From CAYNYM01 sp964644375 (GTDB lineage Bacteria; Desulfobacterota; DSM-4660; Desulfatiglandales; HGW-15), in NCBI GenBank assembly GCA_964644375.1, contig CAZXWJ010000069.1, positions 1 to 17,832 of the forward strand: a DNA stretch of 17,832 nucleotides. Direction: 5' to 3'. The notes under the pieces were generated by a model. It did not search any database. It was not told the DNA's origin and saw only the letters and a program-made list of their open reading frames with translations. Position numbers and translations under genes: made by a program. Shown here one piece after another: positions 1 to 7,485 of the stretch (position 1 is its first letter; every line of letters begins with the position of its first letter).

Positions 1-607
1 AGAGGGCTTCCACATCCTCCAGCTTGTGGGAGACAAGGAGGATCGTTTTTTTCTGGGATGCGAGTTTTCGAAGCGCCCTAAACAGAACCTCTCGCTGAAG
101 ACTCGATATGCCCGTGGTGGGTTCATCCAGTATCAGGACCTCGACCCCAAGTGCCAGAAGTCTTAAGAGCTCGAGCTGCTGTCGTTCGCCCACCGTGAGT
201 TCTCTGACCGGCCGATTGGGCTCCATATCGAATCCGAAGGATTCGGAAAGTTCCAGGAGTCGCTTCCGGTGAAGGCCCTCTTTGCTAAAAAATCCACGGG
301 TTCGGCCCATCATGAAATTTTCCAGAACCGTCATGGAAAGGAAATCCAGAGGATCCTGATAGAGCATCCCGATACCCAGACTCGTCGCCAGTAAAGGTCC
401 CTTGTATTCCACCGACCTTCCGTCCAGCAGGATGGCGCCGCCGGTCTTTCGGGCGTATCCGGCCAGGATCTTCATGAGGGTACTTTTGCCCGCGCCATTT
501 TCCCCGAGTATGCCGTGGATGGTCCCCTCGGAAATCTCCATGGAGATCCCGTCGTTGGCGTGAACCTTTCCGTAGTGCTTATGGATGTCCTTCAGGGTGA
601 TATGCAT
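1..607 (-). CDS. BMP-family ABC transporter ATP-binding protein (partial, C-terminus beyond window)
   Basis: This is the energising ATPase of a nucleoside/simple-sugar type importer. The reading frame opens at an ATG at 607 (MHITLKDIHKHYGK...) and stays open to base 1, giving about 202 residues. Visible motifs in order are Walker A GENGAGKST, Q-loop LYQDP, a signature segment LTVGERQQLELL, Walker B LILDEPT and the H-loop VSHK. The signature is of the VGE-R-Q type seen in the RbsA/YufO group rather than the usual LSGGQ, and members of that group are normally about 500 residues with two ATPase halves, so a second half is expected outside the window. It lies downstream of and in line with the BMP-type binding protein, which fixes the family. 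No strong ribosome site is visible before the ATG (GAGCCGGGAAC is the nearest purine-rich stretch), so the start is likely but not certain. Confidence 0.9.
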   Translation of the reverse strand, partial: MHITLKDIHKHYGKVHANDGISMEISEGTIHGILGENGAGKSTLMKILAGYARKTGGAILLDGRSVEYKGPLLATSLGIGMLYQDPLDFLSMTVLENFMMGRTRGFFSKEGLHRKRLLELSESFGFDMEPNRPVRELTVGERQQLELLRLLALGVEVLILDEPTTGISSLQREVLFRALRKLASQKKTILLVSHKLEDVEAL

Positions 608-667
608 TGGATTGTTTAGTTCCCGGCTCAGGAATTATTTCTTTAAACCCTTCGTGCTCTTCGCCTG

Positions 668-698
668 CCCCGTGAAATGCGCAGCCTATTTCACGGGG
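668..698. repeat. Perfect 11-bp stem-loop between binding-protein and ATPase genes
   Basis: CCCCGTGAAAT (668-678) and ATTTCACGGGG (688-698) are perfect reverse complements around a 9-base loop. No T-run follows on either strand, so it is not a standard terminator. Its place about 60 bases before the ATPase start suggests an mRNA-stabilising or processing hairpin within the importer transcript, or an operator. The role is inferred. Confidence 0.7.
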
Positions 699-745
699 GT
701 GAGCTTCGTGGTGAAAAAATCTTTTTTATGAAATCCTTTTTCTAT

Positions 746-804
746 AAAAAAACAAGCCGGATACCGGCTGCCGGACGGAAGGCGTCCTTTCGCGGTACCC
801 GGCT
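746..804 (-). terminator. Terminator/attenuator hairpin after the BMP binding-protein gene
   Basis: On the minus strand a structured element ends in AGCCGGTATCCGGCT followed by TGTTTTTTT. The short version is a 6-bp stem (755-760 with 764-769). A longer version pairs 755-765 with 794-804 (10 of 11 positions), with a small GGACG/CGTCC hairpin inside. The seven T residues correspond to 746-752. It lies about 50 bases past the stop codon of the binding protein and ahead of the ATPase. Partial termination here would make more binding protein than ATPase, a common arrangement in importer operons. The element is seen; read-through is inferred. Confidence 0.75.
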
Positions 805-852
805 CATGATCTCGAACGCATTAGAACAGGACGGACAAACGTCCGCTTCGTG

Positions 853-2046
853 CTACTTCGCCTTGCCCTGACCCGTCATACCTTCCAGAAGGTCTTCCAT
901 GTACCAGACCTGCTTGTCCGTAGCGGTCTCGCCGGCCTTGACAAAGGTCGAGCCGTCCTGGTAGTTCAGTGGGCCCGTGAATAGGTTGACCTTTCCGTTG
1001 GAGAGGTCATCTATGAAAGTCAACAGGCCGCCATGCGTGTCAACGGATATGGCCGTCCCAGGCTTAAACCCCACATAGCTCGTGGCCTTGTTGTTGAGAT
1101 CCTTCCAATCCGGACCCATCCAGAGCCATTCCTGTTTCCAGTTCCCATCCATGACCGCTTTGACGAAATGGATATACCCGGGTCCCCAATTGAAATACGG
1201 CACTCCCAGACAGGCAAAGGGCGCACCTGAACAGGCCCCCTCGAAATCGTAGGGAATGGCCCAGACTTCTTTGCCTTCCTGTCTTTTTTGTCCGGCAACA
1301 ATCAGGGCCTCAGGCGTATCGATACCGGAAATGATCACGTCATGACCGGTGTTTAGGAAATTCTGTGCAACCTGGGTCGGATCGGCCGTGACGCCAGGGA
1401 TGTTGAACCAAAACCCGATCCATGTGACCTGGAATTCCAGGTCCTTCGGATCCTTTTTGAGAACCTTTTCCCATGCATAACGGGCGCCGAGGTAGCAGGA
1501 GGCGGCAAACCGACGTGTCTCTTCATTGTTAAGAGGGCCTAGATAGCCTAATTTTCCGGTCTGGGTGGTGAGTGCCGCGACAAAGCCCGCCATCATCTTG
1601 CCGTACTCCATGCGGCCCATAATATTTGAAATATTTTTGGGGCCTTTTCCCGTCAATGCGTCATCTCCTGACACATGGACGAAGAATACATCCGGGTGCT
1701 GGAGACCTGCCTCACGGGTTCCGTCCTTCATATCATCGGAACTGGCGACGATAAGCCTTGCGCCCTTGGACACGAGATCGTCCACTAATTGCGGAATTGT
1801 CATCCCGGGTCTATCTGCAGTATTGACCTTGTCGATATAAAGCATTTTCGTGCCGGGAATCATCTTTTCGACATATTTTCCGGCCTCGAAGTGGGCCTGG
1901 CTCCAGCCGTGATCATTGTAGGGGCCGACCATGAGCAGACCGAAAACAAAGGGTTTTTCTGCTGCAGCGGCCGCACCCGGTAATGAGAGTGTCACGGTGA
2001 AACATAGGACTGCCGCCAGGCCGATACCAACCAGTCTCTTAAACAT
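853..2046 (-). CDS. BMP-family ABC transporter substrate-binding protein
   Basis: A 397-residue periplasmic solute-binding protein of the BMP/PnrA family (nucleosides, purine-like or related small ligands). Residues 1-29 form a signal peptide (MFKRLVGIG, then a hydrophobic stretch ending PGAAAAAE). The mature protein starts with VFGLLMVGPYNDHGWSQAH, a typical first strand and ligand loop of this family, followed by Rossmann-like segments (LIVASSDD, VFFVHVSG, KLGYLGP, DVIISGID). The length matches the family, and no lipobox cysteine is seen, so the protein is soluble in the periplasm. The start is firm: AAGGAGGAGGG lies just upstream of the ATG. The ATPase of the importer follows downstream on the same strand; the permeases are presumably beyond the window. 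The exact ligand cannot be told from the sequence. Confidence 0.93.
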   Translation of the reverse strand: MFKRLVGIGLAAVLCFTVTLSLPGAAAAAEKPFVFGLLMVGPYNDHGWSQAHFEAGKYVEKMIPGTKMLYIDKVNTADRPGMTIPQLVDDLVSKGARLIVASSDDMKDGTREAGLQHPDVFFVHVSGDDALTGKGPKNISNIMGRMEYGKMMAGFVAALTTQTGKLGYLGPLNNEETRRFAASCYLGARYAWEKVLKKDPKDLEFQVTWIGFWFNIPGVTADPTQVAQNFLNTGHDVIISGIDTPEALIVAGQKRQEGKEVWAIPYDFEGACSGAPFACLGVPYFNWGPGYIHFVKAVMDGNWKQEWLWMGPDWKDLNNKATSYVGFKPGTAISVDTHGGLLTFIDDLSNGKVNLFTGPLNYQDGSTFVKAGETATDKQVWYMEDLLEGMTGQGKAK

Positions 2047-2125
2047 AAGTATCCCTCCTCCTTAGGTAAAAAGCATAAAAATCAAGAGTATCTTTGACAC
2101 GTTAAAACCCGTTTTGAATAGACCG

Positions 2126-2154
2126 GATATATGAGAAATGGCCGGAGCTGTCAA
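2126..2154 (-). promoter_or_regulatory. Sigma70-type promoter of the BMP binding-protein gene
   Basis: The minus strand carries TTGACA (2154-2149), a 17-base spacer and TATATC (2131-2126). The -35 box is perfect and the -10 box matches four of six positions. It lies about 80 bases upstream of the start codon in a region with no other gene. Confidence 0.65.
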
Positions 2155-2400
2155 GCAGAAAGACCTGACCCTGATCAACCATCAAGGCGTCATTCTGTCC
2201 CGCGCCTCGTGGGATTGCCTTCGTCCGTTCCTCCTTGCGACGTATAGCTCATACGACTCAGTCGTCACTCCTCGGCGCCTTGCATCTGACACCTTGCTGG
2301 TGATCAGGAATTCCGCCGAATGCCCTGATTTCAGGCATGATAGGCAAATTAGGCAGTGGATTTAGGCCTGAGTGACGGACAGCCCGCGATTCAAAATTTT
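2155..2400. repeat. Non-coding stretch resembling a dispersed intergenic repeat
   Basis: No convincing gene is seen between the BMP promoter and the hairpin at 2426. The stretch has mosaic internal structure: CGTAT (2241-2245) and ATACG (2251-2255) flank an AGCTC loop; CGTCACTC (2263-2270) is complemented by GAGTGACG (2370-2377); ATGCCCTGA and TCAGGCAT form a bulged hairpin around 2320-2338; AGGC recurs several times at 2334-2368. Sequence of the style CAAGGCGCCGAGGAGTGACG (minus strand) reminds me of dispersed intergenic repeats in deltaproteobacterial genomes, but this is memory, not a search result. Small open frames here (60-75 codons) lack ribosome sites and recognisable protein features. 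Confidence 0.4.
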
Positions 2401-2425
2401 GACAACGATCAGCTTTGAAAACGTG

Positions 2426-2474
2426 CCCCCCGTCCGGGGATTTTCTTCGAAGGGAAATACCCCCGGACGAGGGG
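2426..2474 (-). terminator. Large GC-rich hairpin downstream of the phosphohexomutase
   Basis: Bases 2426-2439 and 2461-2474 pair over 14 positions with one mismatch (core CGTCCGGGG/CCCCGGACG). The loop contains a weaker AT-rich extension centred on CTTCGAAG. It lies about 55 bases beyond the phosphohexomutase stop codon. On the minus strand it is followed only by GCACGTTTTC, a poor U-run, so it is probably a terminator or a 3'-end stabilising hairpin. Confidence 0.5.
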
Positions 2475-2529
2475 ACACAGACCATGTCTTCTGTAAAAAA
2501 TCATAGCCCGGCGGGCACACAGGAAAAGT

Positions 2530-4596
2530 TCAGAGATCACCGGCCGGGGACAGCTCCCGGATCTTTTTATCGGCCATGCCCACAAAGGCCTGATTGACGG
2601 ACTCCAACAGGCCCTTTTCCTGCCCCTCGATATAAAATCGCAACACGGCATCCGTCCCCGATGCCCTGAGTTCGAACCAAAAGGTGCCGAAATCGATATA
2701 GGTGCCGTCACCGGCCCAGAACACTCGCCGAATCTCAGGAATGGTTACCCGCTCACCAACCAGCTCCTGCAGGCTTTCTCCGGCCGCTGCCGCCGACGGC
2801 CCCCGGGTCAGCTCCCTGAAGGTTTCCACCATATATTCCTTGGCCTTGTTTCCGATTGAACGGGCCCGTTCTCGAGCCTCACCGGTCAGGCCTTCGTCAA
2901 ATAATTTCTTGTCGATCCTGTCGTAATATTTGTACCGTATGCCGTACTTCTCGACTGTCTCGATATAAAGTGCAGCATAGGACTTTCCTTCGAGAAACAG
3001 TTTTGCCATGATGCCCAGATTCATAAGGGAGAGCTGCATGCCGTCCTTTTCCTTGAGGGCGAGGCTGCGCCTTTTTCCGTTTTTGCTCGTGGCCCAGGAC
3101 AAGCTCCCCATGGCCGCGCCTCCCGATTCCTCGGCCATGATCAAGATTCTGGGTCTTTGCCCCACGCTGATCCGATCGCCCGTTACATACTCAAGGAAAA
3201 CCTCGCCGCCTCTTTCGACCTGTGCCTCGATGTCCCCTACCATTTGTCCGAAATATTTAAAACCCACGGGTGTATTAAACACCCGAATTCGGTGACCTTT
3301 CCCGGCGAACTCCTCGGCATATTTTCGGTTGAATACCTCAGCCAGTTCGCCGATAGACCTGGACGTGGGATACGTCGTGCCGATGACGAAATCGTATTCG
3401 AAGAGTTCGCCGCTCTCGACCATCATCTCAAGCCTGAGAGCGGCATTGAGGAAATAAATCTGGTTGGGTTTAAAGTAGACCACACAATGATCGTTTTGCT
3501 CGATTTCCTCCACCTCGAGGCCCATTTCAACGGCCCTTCGGGACAGGGAGGCGTCCGCGATTGTAACGATATTGTATCGATCCCCATCGGGATCCCAGAT
3601 AAAACCAAAATGAATCTCACCGTTTAGCAACTTTTCTTTCAGGCCGATGTTCCGGTAGATGACCGGTTTCGTGGGATCACATCCGTAGTCTTCCCCGTCA
3701 ATCTCGCCGACCCGATGGAAATCATCTCTTTTTTCCCACTGGAAATATTGGATCATGCCCTCAGGTGCCGGGTTGATCCCGAAATGCTGAAAAATAGGGA
3801 GGGAGTTTTCGTGCATACTTCCGCCCACCGTGGAGGCACCGACCTTCATGCCCTGATCTTGGGCCTGACGCATGAACCGAAAGGCCTCTTTCGGCACGAT
3901 GCCCTTCAGATATTCCGAATAGGGCGCAAGGTAATGAAAATCCCGTTGGATCAAGGACGACGACAAGGGGCTGAGGGACAGGGAGAAGCCATCCTCAAAG
4001 GCCTCCTTTCCGATTTTTTTGACTTCGGTTTGAATCTCATCGGCCATATCGAGGAGCTGCATCCCTCTTTCATCCATGGGTTTGATGCCCTGTTTGTAAC
4101 TCTGGGAGTGGCTGGCCGTAATGTTGGCCCCACCGTCCAGCTCATTAAAAAAGACCCCGAATGAGGAGGCCCAGATAGGCGTGGTCTCCTTGTCGCCATG
4201 AAGGTGCACGCTGACGCCGTGACGAGCAAACACTCTGGCGATCAGCCCAATGATATCCCGTGTATATCTTCGGACCTCTCCCCCCACATGTAGGGTCAGG
4301 CATCCTCTCCGATCGTAGATCCGCGCCATGGCCTCGGCAAAAATCAAAACCGTGTGTGCATTAAAAGGGGCATCGGTGGCAAAAAAATCATTCATATTGA
4401 GGGTATCTCGGTATCCCGCGGTCCCCAGTTTGAATTCGTCGATCCAATCGAAAAGTCCGTTTTCTTCAAAGAAATGGGAGGTGTATTCGATACGGACCGA
4501 CGCTTCTTCTGGGATAGAGAACCTGAAAGCCTTATTTACTTTCACGACAATTTTCTTCGAATGGTCCGTATGCCTAGGCTTCTCTCTCTCTTTCAT
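2530..4596 (-). CDS. Alpha-D-phosphohexomutase family protein (phosphoglucomutase/phosphomannomutase-like), long form
   Basis: A cytoplasmic enzyme expected to move a phosphate between C1 and C6 of a hexose, linking glycolysis to sugar-nucleotide or glycogen synthesis. The four family motifs are present in order (688-residue numbering): FKLGTAGYRD near 55-64, the catalytic phosphoserine loop TASHS near 160-164, the Mg2+ loop DPDGDR near 335-340, the sugar-binding EESGG near 489-493 and the phosphate-binding RASGTD near 644-649. The catalytic loop reads TASHSQ rather than the usual TASHNP. At 688 residues it is longer than most bacterial relatives (about 450-600). The frame can be extended to a TTG at 4629, but GGAGGAAGACCGG directly precedes the ATG at 4596, which I take as the start. 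It stands alone, divergent from the lytic transglycosylase gene. Substrate preference (glucose, mannose or other) is open. Confidence 0.88.
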   Translation of the reverse strand: MKEREKPRHTDHSKKIVVKVNKAFRFSIPEEASVRIEYTSHFFEENGLFDWIDEFKLGTAGYRDTLNMNDFFATDAPFNAHTVLIFAEAMARIYDRRGCLTLHVGGEVRRYTRDIIGLIARVFARHGVSVHLHGDKETTPIWASSFGVFFNELDGGANITASHSQSYKQGIKPMDERGMQLLDMADEIQTEVKKIGKEAFEDGFSLSLSPLSSSLIQRDFHYLAPYSEYLKGIVPKEAFRFMRQAQDQGMKVGASTVGGSMHENSLPIFQHFGINPAPEGMIQYFQWEKRDDFHRVGEIDGEDYGCDPTKPVIYRNIGLKEKLLNGEIHFGFIWDPDGDRYNIVTIADASLSRRAVEMGLEVEEIEQNDHCVVYFKPNQIYFLNAALRLEMMVESGELFEYDFVIGTTYPTSRSIGELAEVFNRKYAEEFAGKGHRIRVFNTPVGFKYFGQMVGDIEAQVERGGEVFLEYVTGDRISVGQRPRILIMAEESGGAAMGSLSWATSKNGKRRSLALKEKDGMQLSLMNLGIMAKLFLEGKSYAALYIETVEKYGIRYKYYDRIDKKLFDEGLTGEARERARSIGNKAKEYMVETFRELTRGPSAAAAGESLQELVGERVTIPEIRRVFWAGDGTYIDFGTFWFELRASGTDAVLRFYIEGQEKGLLESVNQAFVGMADKKIRELSPAGDL

Positions 4597-4659
4597 CCGG
4601 TCTTCCTCCGGGTTTAAAATCATTTTCAAGTCATGGGTTATCTTCTTTGTAACTTTTTA

Positions 4660-4688
4660 AAGATAAAACACGCCCGTCAAAACCTCAA
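4660..4688 (-). promoter_or_regulatory. Possible promoter of the phosphohexomutase gene
   Basis: On the minus strand TTGAGG (4688-4683) and TATCTT (4665-4660) are separated by 17 bases, about 65 bases before the start codon. Each box matches four of six consensus bases. The rest of the divergent gene-free stretch (4597-4928) holds no coding frame with a ribosome site. Confidence 0.35.
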
Positions 4689-4759
4689 CGCTTTTTACCG
4701 AACACACAAATATCAGGCTCATTTTCCGATTGGACCAGGCCCATATTGCCCAATAATTC

Positions 4760-4788
4760 TTGATCTCCCGAATTCTCTCGGCTATGGT
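4760..4788 (+). promoter_or_regulatory. Possible promoter of the lytic transglycosylase gene
   Basis: TTGATC (4760-4765), a 17-base spacer and TATGGT (4783-4788), each four of six to consensus, lie about 140 bases before the chosen start. The evidence is weak and positional only. Confidence 0.3.
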
Positions 4789-4928
4789 ACAAATTGTTTG
4801 AGTCGTCCGAAATTCATTTTCAGAGCGTTTGCAGATGTTGAGTGCATGAGGCTTTTCGATCCTCAGGCAACCATCTTAACGGTCGAAACCCACACCAACC
4901 CATAACCACCCGAATACCCATAGGACAA

Positions 4929-6068
4929 ATGACTATTCGATACAAACCCTCACTCGGGACCAACCACGGTAGGACGAGAAGGACGTCACCTCAGCTCACC
5001 CTTCTGTTGTTTCTCACTCTTTTCATCCTCCATGCCCCCGCTTGGGGCCGTGACATGCCCGTCGCTTCTTTGGTAACGGATTTTCCTCTCCCAAAAAACA
5101 TGACCCTTTGCGAGGAACCGGTTCCCCTTGAAAACCGATGGGTTTGGGAAATGCTGGACAGAGAACTGACCATCTCCGCGTGGGACCGGGCCCAGGTCTT
5201 CATGTGGTTGAAGCGTGCGGGCCGATACTTCCCCTATCTTGAAAAAAAGCTGTCCGAGGCCGGCATGCCCAGAGATTTAAAATATCTGCCCGTGGCCGAG
5301 AGTTCCCTTTTGACCCATATCAGTTCCTCCAAAGGCGCTATCGGTCCCTGGCAGTTTCTGGCCGGGACGGCAAAACGCAACGGCCTCCGAAAGGACCGTC
5401 GAGTGGATGAGCGCCGGGATTTCGAGCGTGCAACCGAGGCCGCGCTTAAGTATCTGAGACGCCTTCATGAAAAGTTCCGATCCTGGACCCTGGCCCTGGC
5501 AGCCTACAATTGCGGAGGCGCCCGACTGAAGAAAGAAATCGAGGAGCAAAGAGTCTCGAATTATTATATCCTTAACCTGCCCTCTGAAACCGAGAGGTTT
5601 GTTTATCGAATCGCCGCCATCAAGCTGATCATGGAAAACCCAGAGCGTTATGGTTACAAGGTACCGAAGGAGAAGATCTACAGACCGGTTGCTTACGATG
5701 CCGTAAAGATCAGGGTCAAGGTGCTCATCCATCTTGCGGACCTGGCCGAGGCCCTTGGCACGAACCTTAAGGCCGTTAAGGACCTGAATCCGCAGATTAT
5801 CGGCTATTACCTCCCGGTTGGGAATTATACGCTTAAAACACCCCCCGGTAAGGGATCCAGGGTCAAACCTGCGCTGAAAAAATTGGCCCGAAATGCAACA
5901 CCCCCACCCCGAAAACGGATTACCGGCAAATATTATGTTGTCCGTTCGGGGGACAGCCTCAATAAAATTTCACAGGATACCGGTATGTCCGTATCTAAGC
6001 TGAAGAGAATAAACAACATACAAGGATCATTGATCAAGGTGGGGCAAAAGCTTCGTATTGCGCCTTAA
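4929..6068 (+). CDS. Secreted MltD-like lytic transglycosylase with LysM domain
   Basis: A 379-residue enzyme predicted to cleave peptidoglycan glycan strands in the periplasm. A signal peptide occupies about residues 1-39 (positive TRRTSPQ, then LTLLLFLTLFILHAPAWG). The SLT catalytic domain spans about 90-225: the catalytic glutamate is E124 in LPVAESSL, followed by the GAIGPWQF segment, DERRDF and the AAYNCGG motif, all in the order known for the MltD/Slt family. The C-terminus (about 335-378) is a LysM peptidoglycan-binding module (YYVVRSGDSLNKISQ ... LIKVGQKLRI). The frame is open back to 4842, but the ATG at 4929 gives a proper signal peptide and has AGGA four bases upstream. It is the only plus-strand gene in the window and is convergent with the THEP1-like gene. 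The role is likely general cell-wall turnover; no specific partner is visible. Confidence 0.92.
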   Translation: MTIRYKPSLGTNHGRTRRTSPQLTLLLFLTLFILHAPAWGRDMPVASLVTDFPLPKNMTLCEEPVPLENRWVWEMLDRELTISAWDRAQVFMWLKRAGRYFPYLEKKLSEAGMPRDLKYLPVAESSLLTHISSSKGAIGPWQFLAGTAKRNGLRKDRRVDERRDFERATEAALKYLRRLHEKFRSWTLALAAYNCGGARLKKEIEEQRVSNYYILNLPSETERFVYRIAAIKLIMENPERYGYKVPKEKIYRPVAYDAVKIRVKVLIHLADLAEALGTNLKAVKDLNPQIIGYYLPVGNYTLKTPPGKGSRVKPALKKLARNATPPPRKRITGKYYVVRSGDSLNKISQDTGMSVSKLKRINNIQGSLIKVGQKLRIAP

Positions 6069-6092
6069 TTGAGTTTGCTAAATGGACTTTAC

Positions 6093-6119
6093 GTTTCAAA
6101 AAGCTAAGCTTTTTAAAAC
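6093..6119. terminator. Bidirectional hairpin terminator between convergent genes
   Basis: GTTT, one mismatch and AAAAAGC pair with GCTTTTT, one mismatch and AAAC around a TAA loop (6093-6119). A-rich and T-rich arms give U-runs on both transcripts. It serves the lytic transglycosylase gene ending at 6068 and the 11-gene minus-strand locus ending at 6142. Confidence 0.7.
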
Positions 6120-6141
6120 TTACATGGTTAACTTAGAGCCC

Positions 6142-6681
6142 TTACCTATTATGCTCAAGAGACCCGCGAACGGCCACCTGAAGTTTTTCGAGGGAATCGC
6201 ATTCGTCGATCGAGAGAATCATTGAGTTTTGAAGATCAAAGGCCTGCCGGATCTTCTCCAAAAAATCCTTCCTCACGACCCAGATATAGACCGGCCTTTG
6301 AAGGGCAAGAAGCGCCCTGAGATGGGGAGCCCATCCCTGACCAACGGATTCCAACTTGCCGACCTCATCGACGATGATGATATCCGCATCCCTGCACCGT
6401 TCGGCCGAAAGGGCCCGTGCGCCGGCCGCCAGGCCCTTTTCAAAAAAATCGAAAATGATTCTCCGATCGGGATCCGGGCGATCCATTCGCCGTGCAAGAG
6501 GACAAGACGAACCGTCGGAAAGATCCACGAGATCGAATCCTTCTCTGAGGCCGTTTTTCCATAATCCCCTTGCCAGGATTCCTGAAATATGCCATCCGAT
6601 TCCGCTTGTGGATTCCACAAAACGCTTGACAAGTGTCGTTTTTCCCATATGTTTGAGACCCGTAACAATGATTACTTGCAT
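6142..6681 (-). CDS. THEP1-like nucleoside-triphosphatase (P-loop NTPase)
   Basis: A 179-residue P-loop protein of the THEP1 family (nucleotide phosphatase/kinase fold). Walker A GLKHMGKTT is at about residues 8-16. The family segment REGFDLVDL (46-54) is followed by CPLARR, and the Walker B region VDEVGKLE is at 104-111. THEP1 members hydrolyse ATP/GTP in vitro, but their cell role is unclear. Here the gene is last in an uptake operon, 12 bases after the ATPase stop, so a job tied to the imported ligand (a later nucleotide-dependent step or chaperone-like delivery) is inferred. The start could be GTG at 6687, but ATG at 6681 sits at a normal distance from AAAAGGCGG and is chosen. A MobB-like protein was considered; the FDLVDL and DEVGKLE segments fit THEP1 better. 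Confidence 0.82.
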   Translation of the reverse strand: MQVIIVTGLKHMGKTTLVKRFVESTSGIGWHISGILARGLWKNGLREGFDLVDLSDGSSCPLARRMDRPDPDRRIIFDFFEKGLAAGARALSAERCRDADIIIVDEVGKLESVGQGWAPHLRALLALQRPVYIWVVRKDFLEKIRQAFDLQNSMILSIDECDSLEKLQVAVRGSLEHNR

Positions 6682-6693
6682 GGTCACCGCCTT

Positions 6694-7485
6694 TTATTTT
6701 TCCCCCTCATCACACACCAATTCGGGGAGAAAAAGTCTTTTTCCAAAGGAGAGATCGAACTGGCGGGTCTCGGTCTCATAGAGCCGACTCACATTCTCCG
6801 CCGTCATGATCTCCGCTGTGGTCCCCGCATTCAGCACCTTCCCGTCCCTGAGCATGACGATCCGATCCGCGAACAGACGGGCCAGATTGGGATCATGCAT
6901 GGCTGCGATCACCCTCGTACCCCTCTCACGACAAAAGCGCTTTATCCTGTGCAAAAAGGCATACTGATTTTTAAAATCAAGGTGGTTGGTGGGTTCATCC
7001 AGCAGAAGGGTCGTGCTGCTCTGGAGCAGGGCCCTGGCCAGCAAGGCAATCTGTCTCTCTCCGCCCGAAATTTGATTGAAACTCCGGTTCGCAAGGTCCG
7101 ACGACTTGAGAAGTTCCAGAATTTCAAGGGCCGCATTATAGTCCTCCCTTCCCGGTTTCCCGGCGAAACCCAGATAAGCGGTTCGCCCCATGACCACCAC
7201 ATCCAGAACGCTGAAGGGAAAAATCTCGAAGTGTTCTTGCGGGACGAGGCTTACCTTACGGGCAATGGCCTTACGGTTGGCCCGGCACACATCCAGTCCG
7301 TCTATTTCAATTTTTCCATGTCCGGGTCGAAGCAGACCGTTGAGGCAATAGAGCAGGGTCGTCTTACCCGAACCGTTTCGTCCGAGCAGAGCGCAAAAAA
7401 GACCTCGGTCAACCTCAAAGTTTACATCTGAAAGGACTTCTCGAGGGCCATAGTAAAAGTCTACATTCGAACATATCAGGCTCAT
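6694..7485 (-). CDS. FecE/BtuD-type ABC transporter ATP-binding protein
   Basis: A 263-residue cytoplasmic ATPase of an iron-chelate/heme/cobalamin type importer. Motifs are Walker A GRNGSGKTT (about 36-44), Q-loop VPQEHF, signature ISGGERQ (139-145), Walker B LLLDEPTNHLD (160-170) and H-loop histidine in AAMHD (197). The NHLD extension and length are typical of the FecE/BtuD/HmuV group. The ATG at 7485 overlaps the TGA of the permease as ATGA, so the two are translationally coupled; an in-frame TTG at 7491 is a less likely start. It should pair with the FecCD-type permease directly upstream and the binding protein at 10250-11281. Confidence 0.93.
   Translation of the reverse strand: MSLICSNVDFYYGPREVLSDVNFEVDRGLFCALLGRNGSGKTTLLYCLNGLLRPGHGKIEIDGLDVCRANRKAIARKVSLVPQEHFEIFPFSVLDVVVMGRTAYLGFAGKPGREDYNAALEILELLKSSDLANRSFNQISGGERQIALLARALLQSSTTLLLDEPTNHLDFKNQYAFLHRIKRFCRERGTRVIAAMHDPNLARLFADRIVMLRDGKVLNAGTTAEIMTAENVSRLYETETRQFDLSFGKRLFLPELVCDEGEK

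Noticed and set aside
2391..2402. 12-bp palindrome TCAAAATTTTGA
   Set aside because: It is perfect but short and AT-rich, with no flanking support; it is likely to occur by chance.
2138..2711. Small open frames on both strands between the BMP gene and the phosphohexomutase
   Set aside because: They have no ribosome sites or recognisable protein features, and overlap the promoter, hairpin and repeat-like DNA.
4633..4905. Plus-strand open frame of 90 codons upstream of the lytic transglycosylase
   Set aside because: It has no ribosome site or domain and lies over the divergent promoter region.
6589..7431. Long plus-strand open frame (280 codons)
   Set aside because: It lies antisense to the FecE-type ATPase, whose motifs are complete; the plus-strand protein shows no domain and has no ribosome site.
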